Shown here one piece after another: positions 24,101-32,150 of a DNA stretch of 32,722 nt (position 1 is the first letter of the stretch; each line of letters opens with the position of its first letter). The notes under the pieces are model-generated. The model saw only the letters and a list, made by a program, of their open reading frames with translations. It was not told the origin of the DNA and made no database searches. The stretch lies in assembly GCA_900756765.1 (NCBI GenBank), contig CAAELE010000046.1, positions 1-32,722 on the forward strand. Reading direction: 5' to 3'. The position numbers were made by a program, and so were the translations under genes. Source of the DNA: an uncultured Collinsella sp. (lineage in GTDB: Bacteria; Actinomycetota; Coriobacteriia; Coriobacteriales; Coriobacteriaceae).

Positions 24101-24318
24101 TTCTTGCTGCAAGTGCGTGGGCTGAGGATTTTGGGATGTTGCAGGCTCTTAGCTGAGAGTAGCACTGACATTTGTCCTGAAATGGCTGGTCGTTAGGGGT
24201 TGCTACCGGTAGTTGCGGTAGGGTTGGGGCAGATTCTAACTAGAAATGGTGGTCGCTACCACTTGTTCTCGGCATACTCGGCTCATTCGATTACGGTCAC
24301 CACATGAAAGGAACTGCC

Positions 24319-25257
24319 ATGGATCTTGCGATAGCACAGCGGCTCGTTGATCGCCGCAAGGCTGCCGGGCTTTCTCAGGAGGCACTTGCCGCCCAGTTGG
24401 GCGTGAGTCGTCAGGCTGTCAGTAAATGGGAGCGCAGCGAATCCTCGCCCGATACCGATAACCTTATTGCGCTCGCCGCGCTGTATGGCGTGTCGCTGGA
24501 TGAGCTGTTGTATGGGGAGGCGGTGGATAGCACTGACGACTCGCAGGCTGATGATGAGGCACAGGACAGCGACGCCGGCGCCAAAGCTTCAGATAAGGCT
24601 GAAGAGGCTGAGGCTTCTGCCGAGCACGCCGATTGCGGCGACAAACCACTTGTCGATATTTCCCTCGCGCGCGGTATCCACGTCATTGATCCCAATAAAG
24701 GCGAGGAAGTCCATGTTGGTTGGAGCGGCATCCATGTGACCAACGAGCGCAAAGGCGAAGAGGTGCATGTGGGGCCGGGCGGCGTGCATATCGATACGCT
24801 TGAGGACGATGGGCATAGCGTACGCACCAATGACGACGGCACCGTCACCATCGACGGCGAGACGTTTTCCAGCTGGAAGGAAGCACACGACAAGCTCGAC
24901 CATCATGGCAAGCATTTCCACACCAAGGTCGGACGTGCATGGAACAAATTCCTCTTTCCCGCAGTGGTTGCCCTCGCCTATCTGGCGCTTGGCATCATCT
25001 GCGGCGCATGGGCTACGGGGCTCTTCCTCGTCTTTTTGATTCCCGTCTATTACGCGCTTGGCGACTTTATCGACCAACGCCACTTATCTAAGCTGATCGA
25101 TGTCGTCTATTCAGTCAGTGCCGAGGCATGGTTCCTCTACATGTGGCTCTGTTTGGGACAGCCCCATCCCGCCTGGGTAATCCTCATCACCATCCCGGTC
25201 GTAAAAGCACTCATGCGTTGGTGCCGCAAACAATGGAAGCATCGCAAGCGAGCTTAA
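24319..25257 (+). CDS. membrane-bound XRE-family regulator
   Basis: A 312-residue protein. Residues 1-60 are a Cro/CI-type helix-turn-helix (GLSQEALAAQLGVSRQAVSKWER), then an acidic disordered linker (about 70-105), then a glycine/valine/histidine-rich segment with two GEEVHVG repeats (about 125-160), and finally about four membrane helices from residue 215 onward with a basic tail. The start is ATG 24319, since AAAGGA lies 6 nt upstream; ATG 24304 overlaps that site. It looks like a regulator that senses something at the membrane. Partner genes are unclear; upstream palindromes may be its own operator. Confidence 0.82.
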   Translation: MDLAIAQRLVDRRKAAGLSQEALAAQLGVSRQAVSKWERSESSPDTDNLIALAALYGVSLDELLYGEAVDSTDDSQADDEAQDSDAGAKASDKAEEAEASAEHADCGDKPLVDISLARGIHVIDPNKGEEVHVGWSGIHVTNERKGEEVHVGPGGVHIDTLEDDGHSVRTNDDGTVTIDGETFSSWKEAHDKLDHHGKHFHTKVGRAWNKFLFPAVVALAYLALGIICGAWATGLFLVFLIPVYYALGDFIDQRHLSKLIDVVYSVSAEAWFLYMWLCLGQPHPAWVILITIPVVKALMRWCRKQWKHRKRA

Positions 25258-25314
25258 ACCATCCCAGCCCGACAGCAGCACCCAACTAGTACCCCCTCCC
25301 GCCCATCCCTCCTA

Positions 25315-25381
25315 AGTTGCGGTGATATAGTTCCGGTTTTAGCCTTGAGTAGTCGATTTTAGAAACTATTCCACCGCAACT
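25315..25381. repeat. paired 20-bp inverted repeat with 27-nt spacer, copy 2
   Basis: The left arm (25315-25334) is identical to that of copy 1 at 17763. The right arm (25362-25381) has three changes. The spacer is again 27 nt but of unrelated sequence, so length rather than sequence is kept. Confidence 0.85.
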
Positions 25382-25434
25382 TACGAACGATCGGAGCGGC
25401 TACGGCACAAGCGTCGGCGTTCGTTTGATGGTCC

Positions 25435-25594
25435 GCCACGAAAAAGGGCCATCTACTACGTTTAACTCGATGAGGCCAACCATGACCGCCTTTTCCGAAA
25501 ATTGGCAAGCCATCTACCTGCGGTTTTATTTTTCGTTTCCCCGGCATGGTTGAGAGTATCCAATTAAACGTAGTAGATAGGCCCGTTTTGTGGC
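25435..25594. repeat. 160-bp MITE-like inverted repeat
   Basis: Outer arms GCCAC-GAAAAAGGGCC and GGCCCGTTTTGTGGC lead into ATCTACTACGTTTAA (25451-25465) and TTAAACGTAGTAGAT (25564-25578), then CAACCATG (25477-25484) and CATGGTTG (25545-25552). The unit is coding-free; an antisense ORF over it is an artefact. No transposase and no clear target duplication were seen. Confidence 0.75.
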
Positions 25595-25713
25595 ATACGA
25601 CCCATTCAAGCCCAATCTCGAAGGCTAAAGAGAGCCTCTCATCCACGCTTGCGAGCGAAAACCTAATAGAATGAAAGGCAAATGGAAAAGCCCGTTTAAC
25701 GAGCGGAGGACAT

Positions 25714-26034
25714 ATGCGCGACGTAGCCGAAAGCGACTGGAAGCTGTTTAAGAAAATGCTTCCTCAATGGCAAGAACGTTATATGGAAAAGCTCATCGGC
25801 CAGTACGTTGAGATACTGAACGGCGACAGTGAAGCGTCCAGTAGATTTTGGGCACTAGAAGAGCGCCTCAATAGAGACAAGCTGTCCTCAGGCGTAATTG
25901 CAAACGACATTCGCCGCAGCACAATGCACCGCGAGATAGCCAATTTGCTTATCGACAGCGTGATCACCCTTGACGACCTTGACGGTTTTACCGAGGACAT
26001 TAAGAGCTATGCGCAACACTGGATTGGCCAGTAA
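25714..26034 (+). CDS. small conserved hypothetical protein
   Basis: A 106-residue acidic/basic helical protein starting MRDVAESDWKLFKKMLPQW after a clear GGAGGA site 5 nt upstream. It resembles short proteins common in gut Firmicutes and Coriobacteria that begin with a similar W-K-L-F...PxWQERYM segment and end in a DDL(D/E)xF helix. No catalytic motif or membrane segment is visible, and function is unknown. Base composition is lower in G+C than its neighbours, suggesting transfer. It is followed by a hairpin terminator. Confidence 0.75.
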   Translation: MRDVAESDWKLFKKMLPQWQERYMEKLIGQYVEILNGDSEASSRFWALEERLNRDKLSSGVIANDIRRSTMHREIANLLIDSVITLDDLDGFTEDIKSYAQHWIGQ

Positions 26035-26070
26035 GAGCACTGAACGACAGACATCCCCAGCAAAACGGGT

Positions 26071-26106
26071 CAAACGCCGGGCCACCTAATGGTTGTCCGG
26101 CGTTTG
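26071..26106. terminator. hairpin after the small conserved protein gene
   Basis: CAAACGCCGG (26071-26080) and CCGGCGTTTG (26097-26106) form a perfect 10-bp stem with a 16-nt loop. It abuts REP-like copy 4. Confidence 0.6.
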
Positions 26107-26117
26107 CCCAGATAAAA

Positions 26118-26150
26118 CCTGCCAAAATAAACCTGTCCCTTTTTGGCAGG
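26118..26150 (+). repeat. REP-like hairpin repeat, copy 4
   Basis: CCTGCCAAAA, the invariant 13-nt loop, TTTTGGCAGG, with GCCCAGATAAAA in front. Its last base touches the stop codon (26151-26153) of the minus-strand FtsX-type gene. Confidence 0.9.
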
Positions 26151-28916
26151 TTACTCGGCGCTTTTGAGGGCGCCGACCATGTCAATCTTGTTGAGGGTAC
26201 GATTGGTGGCGAGGTTGACGATAAACGTAAAGCCAAAGGAAAGCACCACGGCGAGCACGTAGCTCAGTGGCTCGACCTCAACGTCAAAGTACAGCGACGG
26301 CATCTGCAGGATGTACGTGAAGCTCTCGGCCAGCAAGCCGCCCAGTGGCACGCCCAGCGCGGCGCCAATTGCCGTGAGGATCAACGTCTCCTTGTTGACG
26401 TAATGGTGCACCTCGCCACGGCGGAAGCCCAGCACCTTGATGGTCGCCAGCTCGCGTTCGCGCTCGGAGATATTCGTGTTGGAAAGCGTAAACACCACCA
26501 CAAACGACAGGCATGCCGCCATAAAGGTCACGAGCACCACGACCGAGTTGATGATCGCAAAGTTCGCCTCGTAGTTTTGCCAATGTTCGGCCGTGCTCGA
26601 GATGGTGAGCCAACCGTCGCTCTTAAGCTTCTTGCTAAACGCAATCTGATCGGCCGACGAGCCCTTGAGCAGTGCAAAGATGCCGTTGAGGCGCACGCTG
26701 CGACCAAACGCGCGCTCATAGGTGCTCTGTGTCATATAGAGCGTGTTGCCCAGATAGTTGAGCGAGATGTCGCTAACCTTGACCTTAGCAACATTGAGCG
26801 ACGAATCCTGGACGTGCGCCGTATCGCCCGGCTGAATCCCCAGTACCATCTGTGAACTCTTGCTCAGATACACGTCTCCGTCACGCAAAGACAGCGGCTC
26901 TTTGGACTCATCCTCAAGGCGAACATAGTCGTCCAGATCGTTCGTGCGGTCATCGGGCACCGCGATCAGCTGCACGGTCTCGCTCTTGCCGCCAAACGTA
27001 AAGGTAACGTTGTCAGTCATGATCGGCAGCGTCGAAGTTACGGTCACACCGGAATCCTTGACCGCGCTTCGCTCGTCGAGCGCCGCGCACGTCTGCGAAA
27101 AATCGTCAGGATTGGCGACCGCCAGCAGATCGTAGCGTGTGATGTGACCGTACTGCTTGGGCGAAAGCGCGACCGACGTGTCGCGAATACCCATACCGCA
27201 GATCACGAGCGCCGTGCATCCCGCGATACCAAAGATGGTCATAAAGGCACGCTTTTTGTAACGGAACAGGTTGCGCGCAGCCACCTTGTTCAAAAAGCCC
27301 ATGCGGCGCCAGATAAAGCCGATGCGCTCAAGTAGGATGCGCGAGCCGGCGCGCGGGGCCTTGGGGCGCATGAGCGAGGCCGGGGTCTCGGCCATCTCGT
27401 GGCGGCAGGCGATAATTGTGGCGCCCACCACGCCCACGGCAAACAGCGCCACCGAGACGATTGAGGACACAATGTCGTACGAAAGCAGCATCTGGGGCAG
27501 CGAGTACATGTCGTCGAACACCGTAAACAGGAACAGCGGCAGGCCCACAAATCCGATGATGTTGCCGAGCACGCCGCCGATCAGACACGCCCACAGCGCA
27601 TAGTCCACGTATTTGGACAGGATGCGCCCGCGCGAATAACCGAGCGCCTTATACAGGCCGATAAGCGTGCGCTCCTCCTCGACCATGCGCGTGGCGGTGG
27701 TAAGGCTGATGAGCACGGCGACGATAAAGAAGATGAACGGGAACACCGTCGCAATAGCCTCAATTGACGAGCTATCGCTCTCCACGCTTGAGTAGCTTGC
27801 GATATTGTCGCGGTCCTGGATGTACCACGTGCATTCACCCAAATCGGAAAGCTCGGCGCGGGCATCGGCAAACTGCTGGTCGGCGGCGGCGCGACGCTGA
27901 TCCAGGTCGGCCTGAGCCTGGGCGCGCTCCTCGCTGCCCTGGGCCATGCGATTGATGTTGTCCTGCTCAATTCCAAAGAGCATATTCGCCTGACGCTCGG
28001 CCGCATCCAAGCTTGCCGGCGTGTCGACTGTCAGCTCCTGAGCGCGCGCCTTCTCACGCTCCTCGCGGATCTTCTCTATATTGCCCTTGACCTTGTTGAT
28101 CTTTGCCGCGTAGGCATCCGAATAGGAGTTGAGGCTCTTGGCTCCCTCGACGACTACGTGGACTGCGGAATAGGACGACGACGTCGCGGCGTCCTCGCTC
28201 ACATAGAACTTATAGTCCGCCGCCGAAGCAGCGCGAAAGGCGTTGACTGTCGAATCGGAGCTCACATCAGTGGGATCGAGGACCTCGGCCGTAATGGTGT
28301 AATCGCCCGCGGCAAACTGATCCTTGGCGCTTTGGTTCGACGAGCTCGCGTCATTGGCGGCAAAACTCACCGTATCGCCGAGCTTTTTGCCCGAAGCCTT
28401 CAGGAACTTCGAAGTCACCGCGACCTCATCGGCGCTCTCGGGCAAATCGCCGTTCACGAGCACCGGCTGATCGATGTTCTCCTTGGAGAGACTTTGCACG
28501 ACCACGCGCTCGCGCGTTGTGCCCACGGCGGTGTAGGCGGTCTCGGTGTAGATACCCTCGGCCGTCTCGACGCCGTCGACCTCTTGGATAGCCGCGAGAT
28601 CATCGTCAGTCAGGCCATAGGTCGACTGCACGTTAATGTCATAGACATTTTGCTGGTCGAAATAGGCGTCAACCGAATCGCACAGGTCCTCGCAACCCGC
28701 CTTAAGGCCGCACATCACGCTCACGCCAAGCGCGGTGATGACCACGATTGACAAGAAGCGCTTAAGACTGCCGCGGATTGTGCGGTAGATGCCACGGCGA
28801 AATACCGTCGGCACCATATCGTTTGAGCTTTGGGCGGTACGGTAGGTCGCGAACTCCCGGTCGCGGCCCGCGTGCTGCGCATCGTGGTTCTGGCTGTTTT
28901 GGCGGTCCTGGTCCAT
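26151..28916 (-). CDS. ABC exporter permease with two FtsX domains
   Basis: A 921-residue membrane protein of the MacB/FtsX class. A first helix (about residues 52-72, RFLSIVVITALGVSVMCG) is followed by a large extracytoplasmic domain, a coiled-coil stretch rich in Glu/Arg/Ala (about 290-350), three helices of the first FtsX domain (about 385-520), another anchoring helix (AFMTIFGIAGCTALVICGMG), a second external domain, and the last FtsX domain (about 790-915). The translation start is uncertain: ATG 28916 lies 5 nt past the ATPase stop, while GTG 28928 overlaps it; both are coupled. Such transporters export or sense peptides or lipids; cargo is unknown. Confidence 0.88.
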   Translation of the reverse strand: MDQDRQNSQNHDAQHAGRDREFATYRTAQSSNDMVPTVFRRGIYRTIRGSLKRFLSIVVITALGVSVMCGLKAGCEDLCDSVDAYFDQQNVYDINVQSTYGLTDDDLAAIQEVDGVETAEGIYTETAYTAVGTTRERVVVQSLSKENIDQPVLVNGDLPESADEVAVTSKFLKASGKKLGDTVSFAANDASSSNQSAKDQFAAGDYTITAEVLDPTDVSSDSTVNAFRAASAADYKFYVSEDAATSSSYSAVHVVVEGAKSLNSYSDAYAAKINKVKGNIEKIREEREKARAQELTVDTPASLDAAERQANMLFGIEQDNINRMAQGSEERAQAQADLDQRRAAADQQFADARAELSDLGECTWYIQDRDNIASYSSVESDSSSIEAIATVFPFIFFIVAVLISLTTATRMVEEERTLIGLYKALGYSRGRILSKYVDYALWACLIGGVLGNIIGFVGLPLFLFTVFDDMYSLPQMLLSYDIVSSIVSVALFAVGVVGATIIACRHEMAETPASLMRPKAPRAGSRILLERIGFIWRRMGFLNKVAARNLFRYKKRAFMTIFGIAGCTALVICGMGIRDTSVALSPKQYGHITRYDLLAVANPDDFSQTCAALDERSAVKDSGVTVTSTLPIMTDNVTFTFGGKSETVQLIAVPDDRTNDLDDYVRLEDESKEPLSLRDGDVYLSKSSQMVLGIQPGDTAHVQDSSLNVAKVKVSDISLNYLGNTLYMTQSTYERAFGRSVRLNGIFALLKGSSADQIAFSKKLKSDGWLTISSTAEHWQNYEANFAIINSVVVLVTFMAACLSFVVVFTLSNTNISERERELATIKVLGFRRGEVHHYVNKETLILTAIGAALGVPLGGLLAESFTYILQMPSLYFDVEVEPLSYVLAVVLSFGFTFIVNLATNRTLNKIDMVGALKSAE

Positions 28917-28921
28917 GGGCG

Positions 28922-29623
28922 CTACCACTCGATCGTCTCGATAGGCACGGGATTTTGCTGGACCGTCTCGCTCTCCACGCGGCCGCTCTTAAAGCGGATC
29001 AGGCGATCGGCCATGGGCGCCAGCGCGGAGTTGTGGGTGATGATAATGACCGTAATGCCCTGCTTGCGGCAGGTGTCCTGCAGCAACTGCAAAATCTGCT
29101 TGCCGGTTTTGTAGTCGAGTGCACCCGTGGGCTCGTCGCACAAAAGCAGCTTGGGGTTCTTGGCCAGCGCGCGGGCAATGGACACGCGCTGCTGCTCGCC
29201 GCCCGATAGCTGCGCGGGGAAGTTGGCGAGGCGCTCGCCCAAGCCAACCTGGCAAAGCGTTTGCTCGGCATCGAGCGAATCGGGGCAAATCTGTGCCGCG
29301 AGCTCAACGTTTTCAAGCGCCGTCAGGTTGGGGACCAGATTGTAGAACTGGAAGACAAAGCCGACGTCGGCGCGGCGGTATTCCACGAGCTGAGCCTCGT
29401 TGGCGGAGCTCACGTCGCGCCCGTCCACCGTCACGGTGCCGGAGGTTGCCGTGTCCATGCCGCCCAGAATGTTGAGGGCCGTAGTCTTGCCGGCACCCGA
29501 AGCACCCAAAATGATGGCGAGCTCACCGCGCTCGACCGTAAAGCTCGCGCCGTCGAGCGCGTGGATGCGGGCGTCGCCCTCGCCATATGCCTTGATGACG
29601 TCTTTGAATTCGATATAGGCCAT
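28922..29623 (-). CDS. ABC transporter ATP-binding protein (MacB/LolD type)
   Basis: A 233-residue ATPase for the FtsX permease. Walker A GASGAGKTT, Q-loop FVFQFYNLVPNLTALENV (typical of the LolD/MacB class), signature LSGGEQQRVSIARAL, Walker B KLLLCDEPTGALD and switch His in IIITHN are intact. GGGA sits about 8 nt before ATG 29623. The stop is 5 nt from the permease ATG, so the two are one operon. A REP-like hairpin lies upstream within the presumed promoter region. Confidence 0.93.
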   Translation of the reverse strand: MAYIEFKDVIKAYGEGDARIHALDGASFTVERGELAIILGASGAGKTTALNILGGMDTATSGTVTVDGRDVSSANEAQLVEYRRADVGFVFQFYNLVPNLTALENVELAAQICPDSLDAEQTLCQVGLGERLANFPAQLSGGEQQRVSIARALAKNPKLLLCDEPTGALDYKTGKQILQLLQDTCRKQGITVIIITHNSALAPMADRLIRFKSGRVESETVQQNPVPIETIEW

Positions 29624-29673
29624 CGATTAATTCCCATCTGGTCGGATAACTCTTTAGTATTACCCATTTCGCA

Positions 29674-29706
29674 CCGACCAAAAAGGGACAGGTTTATTTT
29701 GGCAGG
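29674..29706 (-). repeat. REP-like hairpin repeat, copy 5 (reversed)
   Basis: The same hairpin in the opposite orientation (minus-strand CCTGCCAAAA, invariant loop, TTTTGGTCGG). It lies about 50 bp upstream of the ABC ATPase start, unlike copies 3 and 4, which end genes. Confidence 0.85.
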
Positions 29707-29824
29707 TTTTATATGGGGAAATGGCAGCTATAGATGAGGCGCCGGGGAGGCAGAGAAATCATCGACGGGGTCAGGCCGACCGCCAAACACAACGCACGCA
29801 TCTCAATCTGTCAGCCAAATCATT

Positions 29825-29848
29825 CGAACAGCTGTTCGTTTCTATGAT
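29825..29848 (+). promoter_or_regulatory. perfect LexA-type SOS box with adjacent -10
   Basis: CGAACAGCTGTTCG (29825-29838) is a perfect 14-bp palindrome matching the Gram-positive/actinobacterial LexA consensus CGAAC-N4-GTTCG at all fixed positions. A -10-like TATGAT follows at 29843-29848, 46 bp before the GyrI-like gene. Bound LexA would cover the promoter spacer. In E. coli the GyrI homologue SbmC is SOS-induced, so gene and box agree. Confidence 0.65.
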
Positions 29849-29894
29849 ATGATTCAGCTATCTAAGCAGGCCAATACGCAGAAAGGCGGCCAAC

Positions 29895-30533
29895 ATGGCG
29901 TTCGACTTTAAGAAGGAATGCAAGGAGCTCTACAAACCTGCAGGCAAGCCGAGTATCGTAACTGTCCCGCCTATGAGCTACGTTGCCGTTCGCGGAAAGG
30001 GCGACCCAAATACCGAAGGTGGCGAGTATCAAAACGCCCTGCCGCTACTTTACGGCATCGCCTATACCGTCAAGATGTCGAAGAAAGGCTCGAGGAGTAT
30101 CGAGGGCTATTTCGACTTTGTGGTACCGCCGCTCGAGGGTTTCTAGTGGCAAGACTCCCCGAGCGGCGACATCGATTATGTACGCAAGGACGATTTCAAC
30201 TTTATCTCGTGTATCCGCCTGCCCGATTTCGTCACCCGAGATGACTTTGACTGGGCAGTCGCGGAAGCCACGGCCAAAAAGAAACTGGACTTTAACGCTG
30301 TTGAGCTGCTTAAGGTTGATGAGGGCCTCTGCGTTCAATGCATGCATACCGGACCCTATGACAGCGAGCCGGCAACCGTAGACGCCATGCATGAATACAC
30401 GACCGAGCAGGGCTATGTCCCCGACTTCTCAGACACCCGTTTCCATCACGAAATCTATCTCTCCGATCCACGCAAATGTGCACCGGAGAAACTTAAGACT
30501 GTGGTTCGTCATCCCATCAAGCGCGCTGAATAG
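29895..30533 (+). pseudogene. GyrI-like small-molecule-binding protein with one internal amber codon
   Basis: One frame runs 213 codons from ATG 29895 to TAG 30533, interrupted only by TAG at 30144-30146 (codon 84). The product would be a GyrI-like/AraC effector-binding-domain protein: PSIVTVPPMSYVAVRGKGDPN at the start, EGYFDFVVPPLEGF before the stop, and IRLPDFVTRDDFDWA, MHTGPYDSEPATVDAMHEY and FHHEIYLSDPRK after it. Relatives usually have a Trp pair after the GF/GL, so the change is simply TGG to TAG. The remaining frame is intact, so this is a recent nonsense mutation, a sequencing error, or suppressed amber. AAAGGCGG precedes ATG. Upstream lies the SOS box. Confidence 0.85.
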
Positions 30534-30606
30534 CGTGGAGCGTCATTTCACGCGTTAGGTTTTAAGCCAGCCAACCAGCCGCCTCCTGGGCCGTCCGGTA
30601 ATTATC

Positions 30607-30633
30607 TTGACGCAGCCCGTCGCATCTTATAAG
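30607..30633 (+). promoter_or_regulatory. candidate promoter of the Abi-like gene
   Basis: TTGACG (30607-30612) and TATAAG (30628-30633) are 15 bp apart, a short but usable spacing. No other gene is seen between 30534 and 30704. Confidence 0.4.
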
Positions 30634-30646
30634 TTTGTTTTGCTAA

Positions 30647-30702
30647 AGCTGGAAAGCCTCTCAACGATGCGCAACTCCAGCTCTTTTTCTATCAAGAGGC
30701 TT
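30647..30702 (+). promoter_or_regulatory. leader with two competing helices over the Abi-like ribosome site
   Basis: AAGCCTCT (30654-30661) is complementary to AGAGGCTT (30695-30702), which includes the ribosome site. AGCTGG (30647-30652) is complementary to CCAGCT (30677-30682). The two helices interleave, so they would exclude each other or form a pseudoknot. Translation control is possible. Confidence 0.3.
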
Positions 30703-30704
30703 AA

Positions 30705-31060
30705 ATGAAATGCCGGAAGTCGCGGATATCCATCAACGAACAAATAGCACTATTGACAGAAAGCAAGGGTCTTAAGTGCTCTGATCAAAGCGAACTCGGG
30801 CGAGCTTTGGTCGAAGTCGGCCACTACAGACTGTCGGCCTACTGGTTTCCCTACAAAACCAAATGCAAGTCCGGGATTACCATCTTTCGCGAAGGCACAA
30901 CATTCGAAACCATCATCTACACGTATGAATTTGACCGAGCCCTCCGGCAGTTAATGTTTGATGCGGTCGGCAGAATTGAGATCTACCTCAGAAGCAGAAT
31001 TGCCTATCTTGCCTCTGAGGAACGCGGACCTCTCTGTTACCCAGATGTCGCCATAACGAG
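30705..31060 (+). pseudogene. Abi family (AbiD/F-type) protein, 3' truncated
   Basis: The first about 115 codons match the Abi_2 family of phage-abortive-infection proteins: ISINEQIALLTESKGL, LVEVGHYRLSAYWFPYK, FETIIYTYEFDRALRQLMFDAVGRIEIYLRSRIAY. After about residue 115 the family sequence stops, and the frame runs on to 31154 as an out-of-phase reading of a different gene. The usual length is about 300 residues, so two thirds are missing and the RNA-binding C-terminal part is gone. G+C is lower than the neighbours. ATG 30705 has AGAGG at 6 nt. The fragment is unlikely to give phage defence. Confidence 0.8.
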
Positions 31061-31267
31061 GCTCAACTCGGCATGCCCATCGCGCTTTGCGCCGCGCTGG
31101 GATACGCCGCCGTCTTTGGCAGCGCCACCAATACGCTGCTCGCGCCGATCCTGATTGACTGCGGAGTCTTCGGCTTTGGCGGCTTGCCGATGTTCTTTAT
31201 TGTCTGCGTCGTGGCTTACCTGTTCAACATGGATAAGTCGATCTACGCCCTGCAGAAGCGGGCGTAG
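31061..31267 (+). pseudogene. 3' remnant of a ClC-type chloride channel gene
   Basis: The frame ending at TAG 31267 reads GMPIALCAALGYAAVFGSATNTLLAPILIDCG, then FFIVCVVAYLFNMDKSIYALQ. This resembles the last helices and tail of voltage-gated chloride channel (ClC) proteins of this lineage. Everything upstream of about 31061 belongs to the Abi-like gene, so at least 300 residues are missing. ATG 31073 lies inside the remnant and has no ribosome site. The identification rests on remembered family sequence and is moderately sure. Confidence 0.55.
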
Positions 31268-31295
31268 ATGGATGTCCAAGCAGGTGGTCTCAACC

Positions 31296-31341
31296 GGAAA
31301 CGGCGTCCCACTCTGAGGCTGTATTCCGGGACACGGTTTCC
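31296..31341. repeat. imperfect hairpin after the channel remnant
   Basis: GGAAACGGCGTCCC (31296-31309) and GGGACACGGTTTCC (31328-31341) pair with two mismatches around an 18-nt loop. It may end transcription from the remnant, or be another dispersed repeat. The space to 31411 shows no gene. Confidence 0.55.
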
Positions 31342-31411
31342 GCTTGGAATGCCATTCGGAAAGCGCATCCCGTTCTTTCACGGCGTCTTGGCTATGCAAA
31401 GTGCCCTGGCG

Positions 31412-31990
31412 TTATTCCTCGTACGCGCCCTCAAGCCGAAGCAGCCACTCCTTGCGATCAAGCCCGCCGGCATATCCGTTAAGCGAGCCGTCGGCGGCAA
31501 CCACGCGATGGCACGGCACAATGATCGAAATGGGATTCCGCGCGACCGCGGCCCCCACGGCACGGGGAGACACAACAGGTGCTTCGTTTCCCGGTACACG
31601 ATGTCGAGCCGCAACACGCTGGGCGATCTCACCATACGTAGCGACCTCGCCACGCGGGATAGAAAGCAGCTCAAACCAAACCTCACGCTGAAACGCCGTG
31701 CCAATCATATGCAACGGCGGCGTAAACCGAGGCTCCTGCCCCGCAAAATAAGCATTCAGCCAAGCCCAAGAACGCTCAAGCACCGAAGAAGCCGCGCCAT
31801 TTGCCGGACTCACCGAAGACATCCCACCGGTACCAGAAACCGCATCGGCACCTACGACATACTCCGCATCCTCTTTGAGCAGCGTAGAGCCAAAGTGCTC
31901 CTGCCCCTCAAACCAAAGCCCCGTCAAACCGCGGCCATCAGCGGCAAGCAGGATTTCGCCCAAAGGCGAAGCAAATGTCGTCGTGACCAC
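31412..31990 (-). CDS. ogt: methylated-DNA--protein-cysteine methyltransferase (Ogt type)
   Basis: A 192-residue suicide repair protein that moves methyl groups from O6-methylguanine to its own cysteine. The active-site motif IIVPCHRVV has Cys160; GTAFQREVWFELLSIPRGEVATYGEIA is the DNA-binding helix block, and AVGAAVARNP precedes the active site. A Gly/Ser/Ala-rich insertion at about residues 47-69 is longer than usual. Translation starts at GTG 31990, backed by AAAGGAG 7 nt upstream. It stands alone, with the MITE-like hairpin upstream of it. Confidence 0.93.
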   Translation of the reverse strand: MVTTTFASPLGEILLAADGRGLTGLWFEGQEHFGSTLLKEDAEYVVGADAVSGTGGMSSVSPANGAASSVLERSWAWLNAYFAGQEPRFTPPLHMIGTAFQREVWFELLSIPRGEVATYGEIAQRVAARHRVPGNEAPVVSPRAVGAAVARNPISIIVPCHRVVAADGSLNGYAGGLDRKEWLLRLEGAYEE

Positions 31991-32150
31991 CAGCGGCTCC
32001 TTTCAAAACTCCGCACCATAATACCGCGAATTGTGCAGACAACCCCACAGATACGTCTGGGCGGGCTCGTAATTGTTTAAGCGAGGCTGTTTTCCGCTCA
32101 ATTTCGGCCAATGTAGAGCTGTAACAACCAAAACTCTGCCCGGAGAAAAT

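Noticed and set aside
25359..25646. 95-codon minus-strand ORF
   Set aside because: It covers the paired repeat and the 160-bp inverted repeat; no ribosome site and no protein-like composition.
30705..31060. Working phage-defence Abi system
   Set aside because: Only about 115 of roughly 300 residues remain and the frame runs into an unrelated gene fragment.
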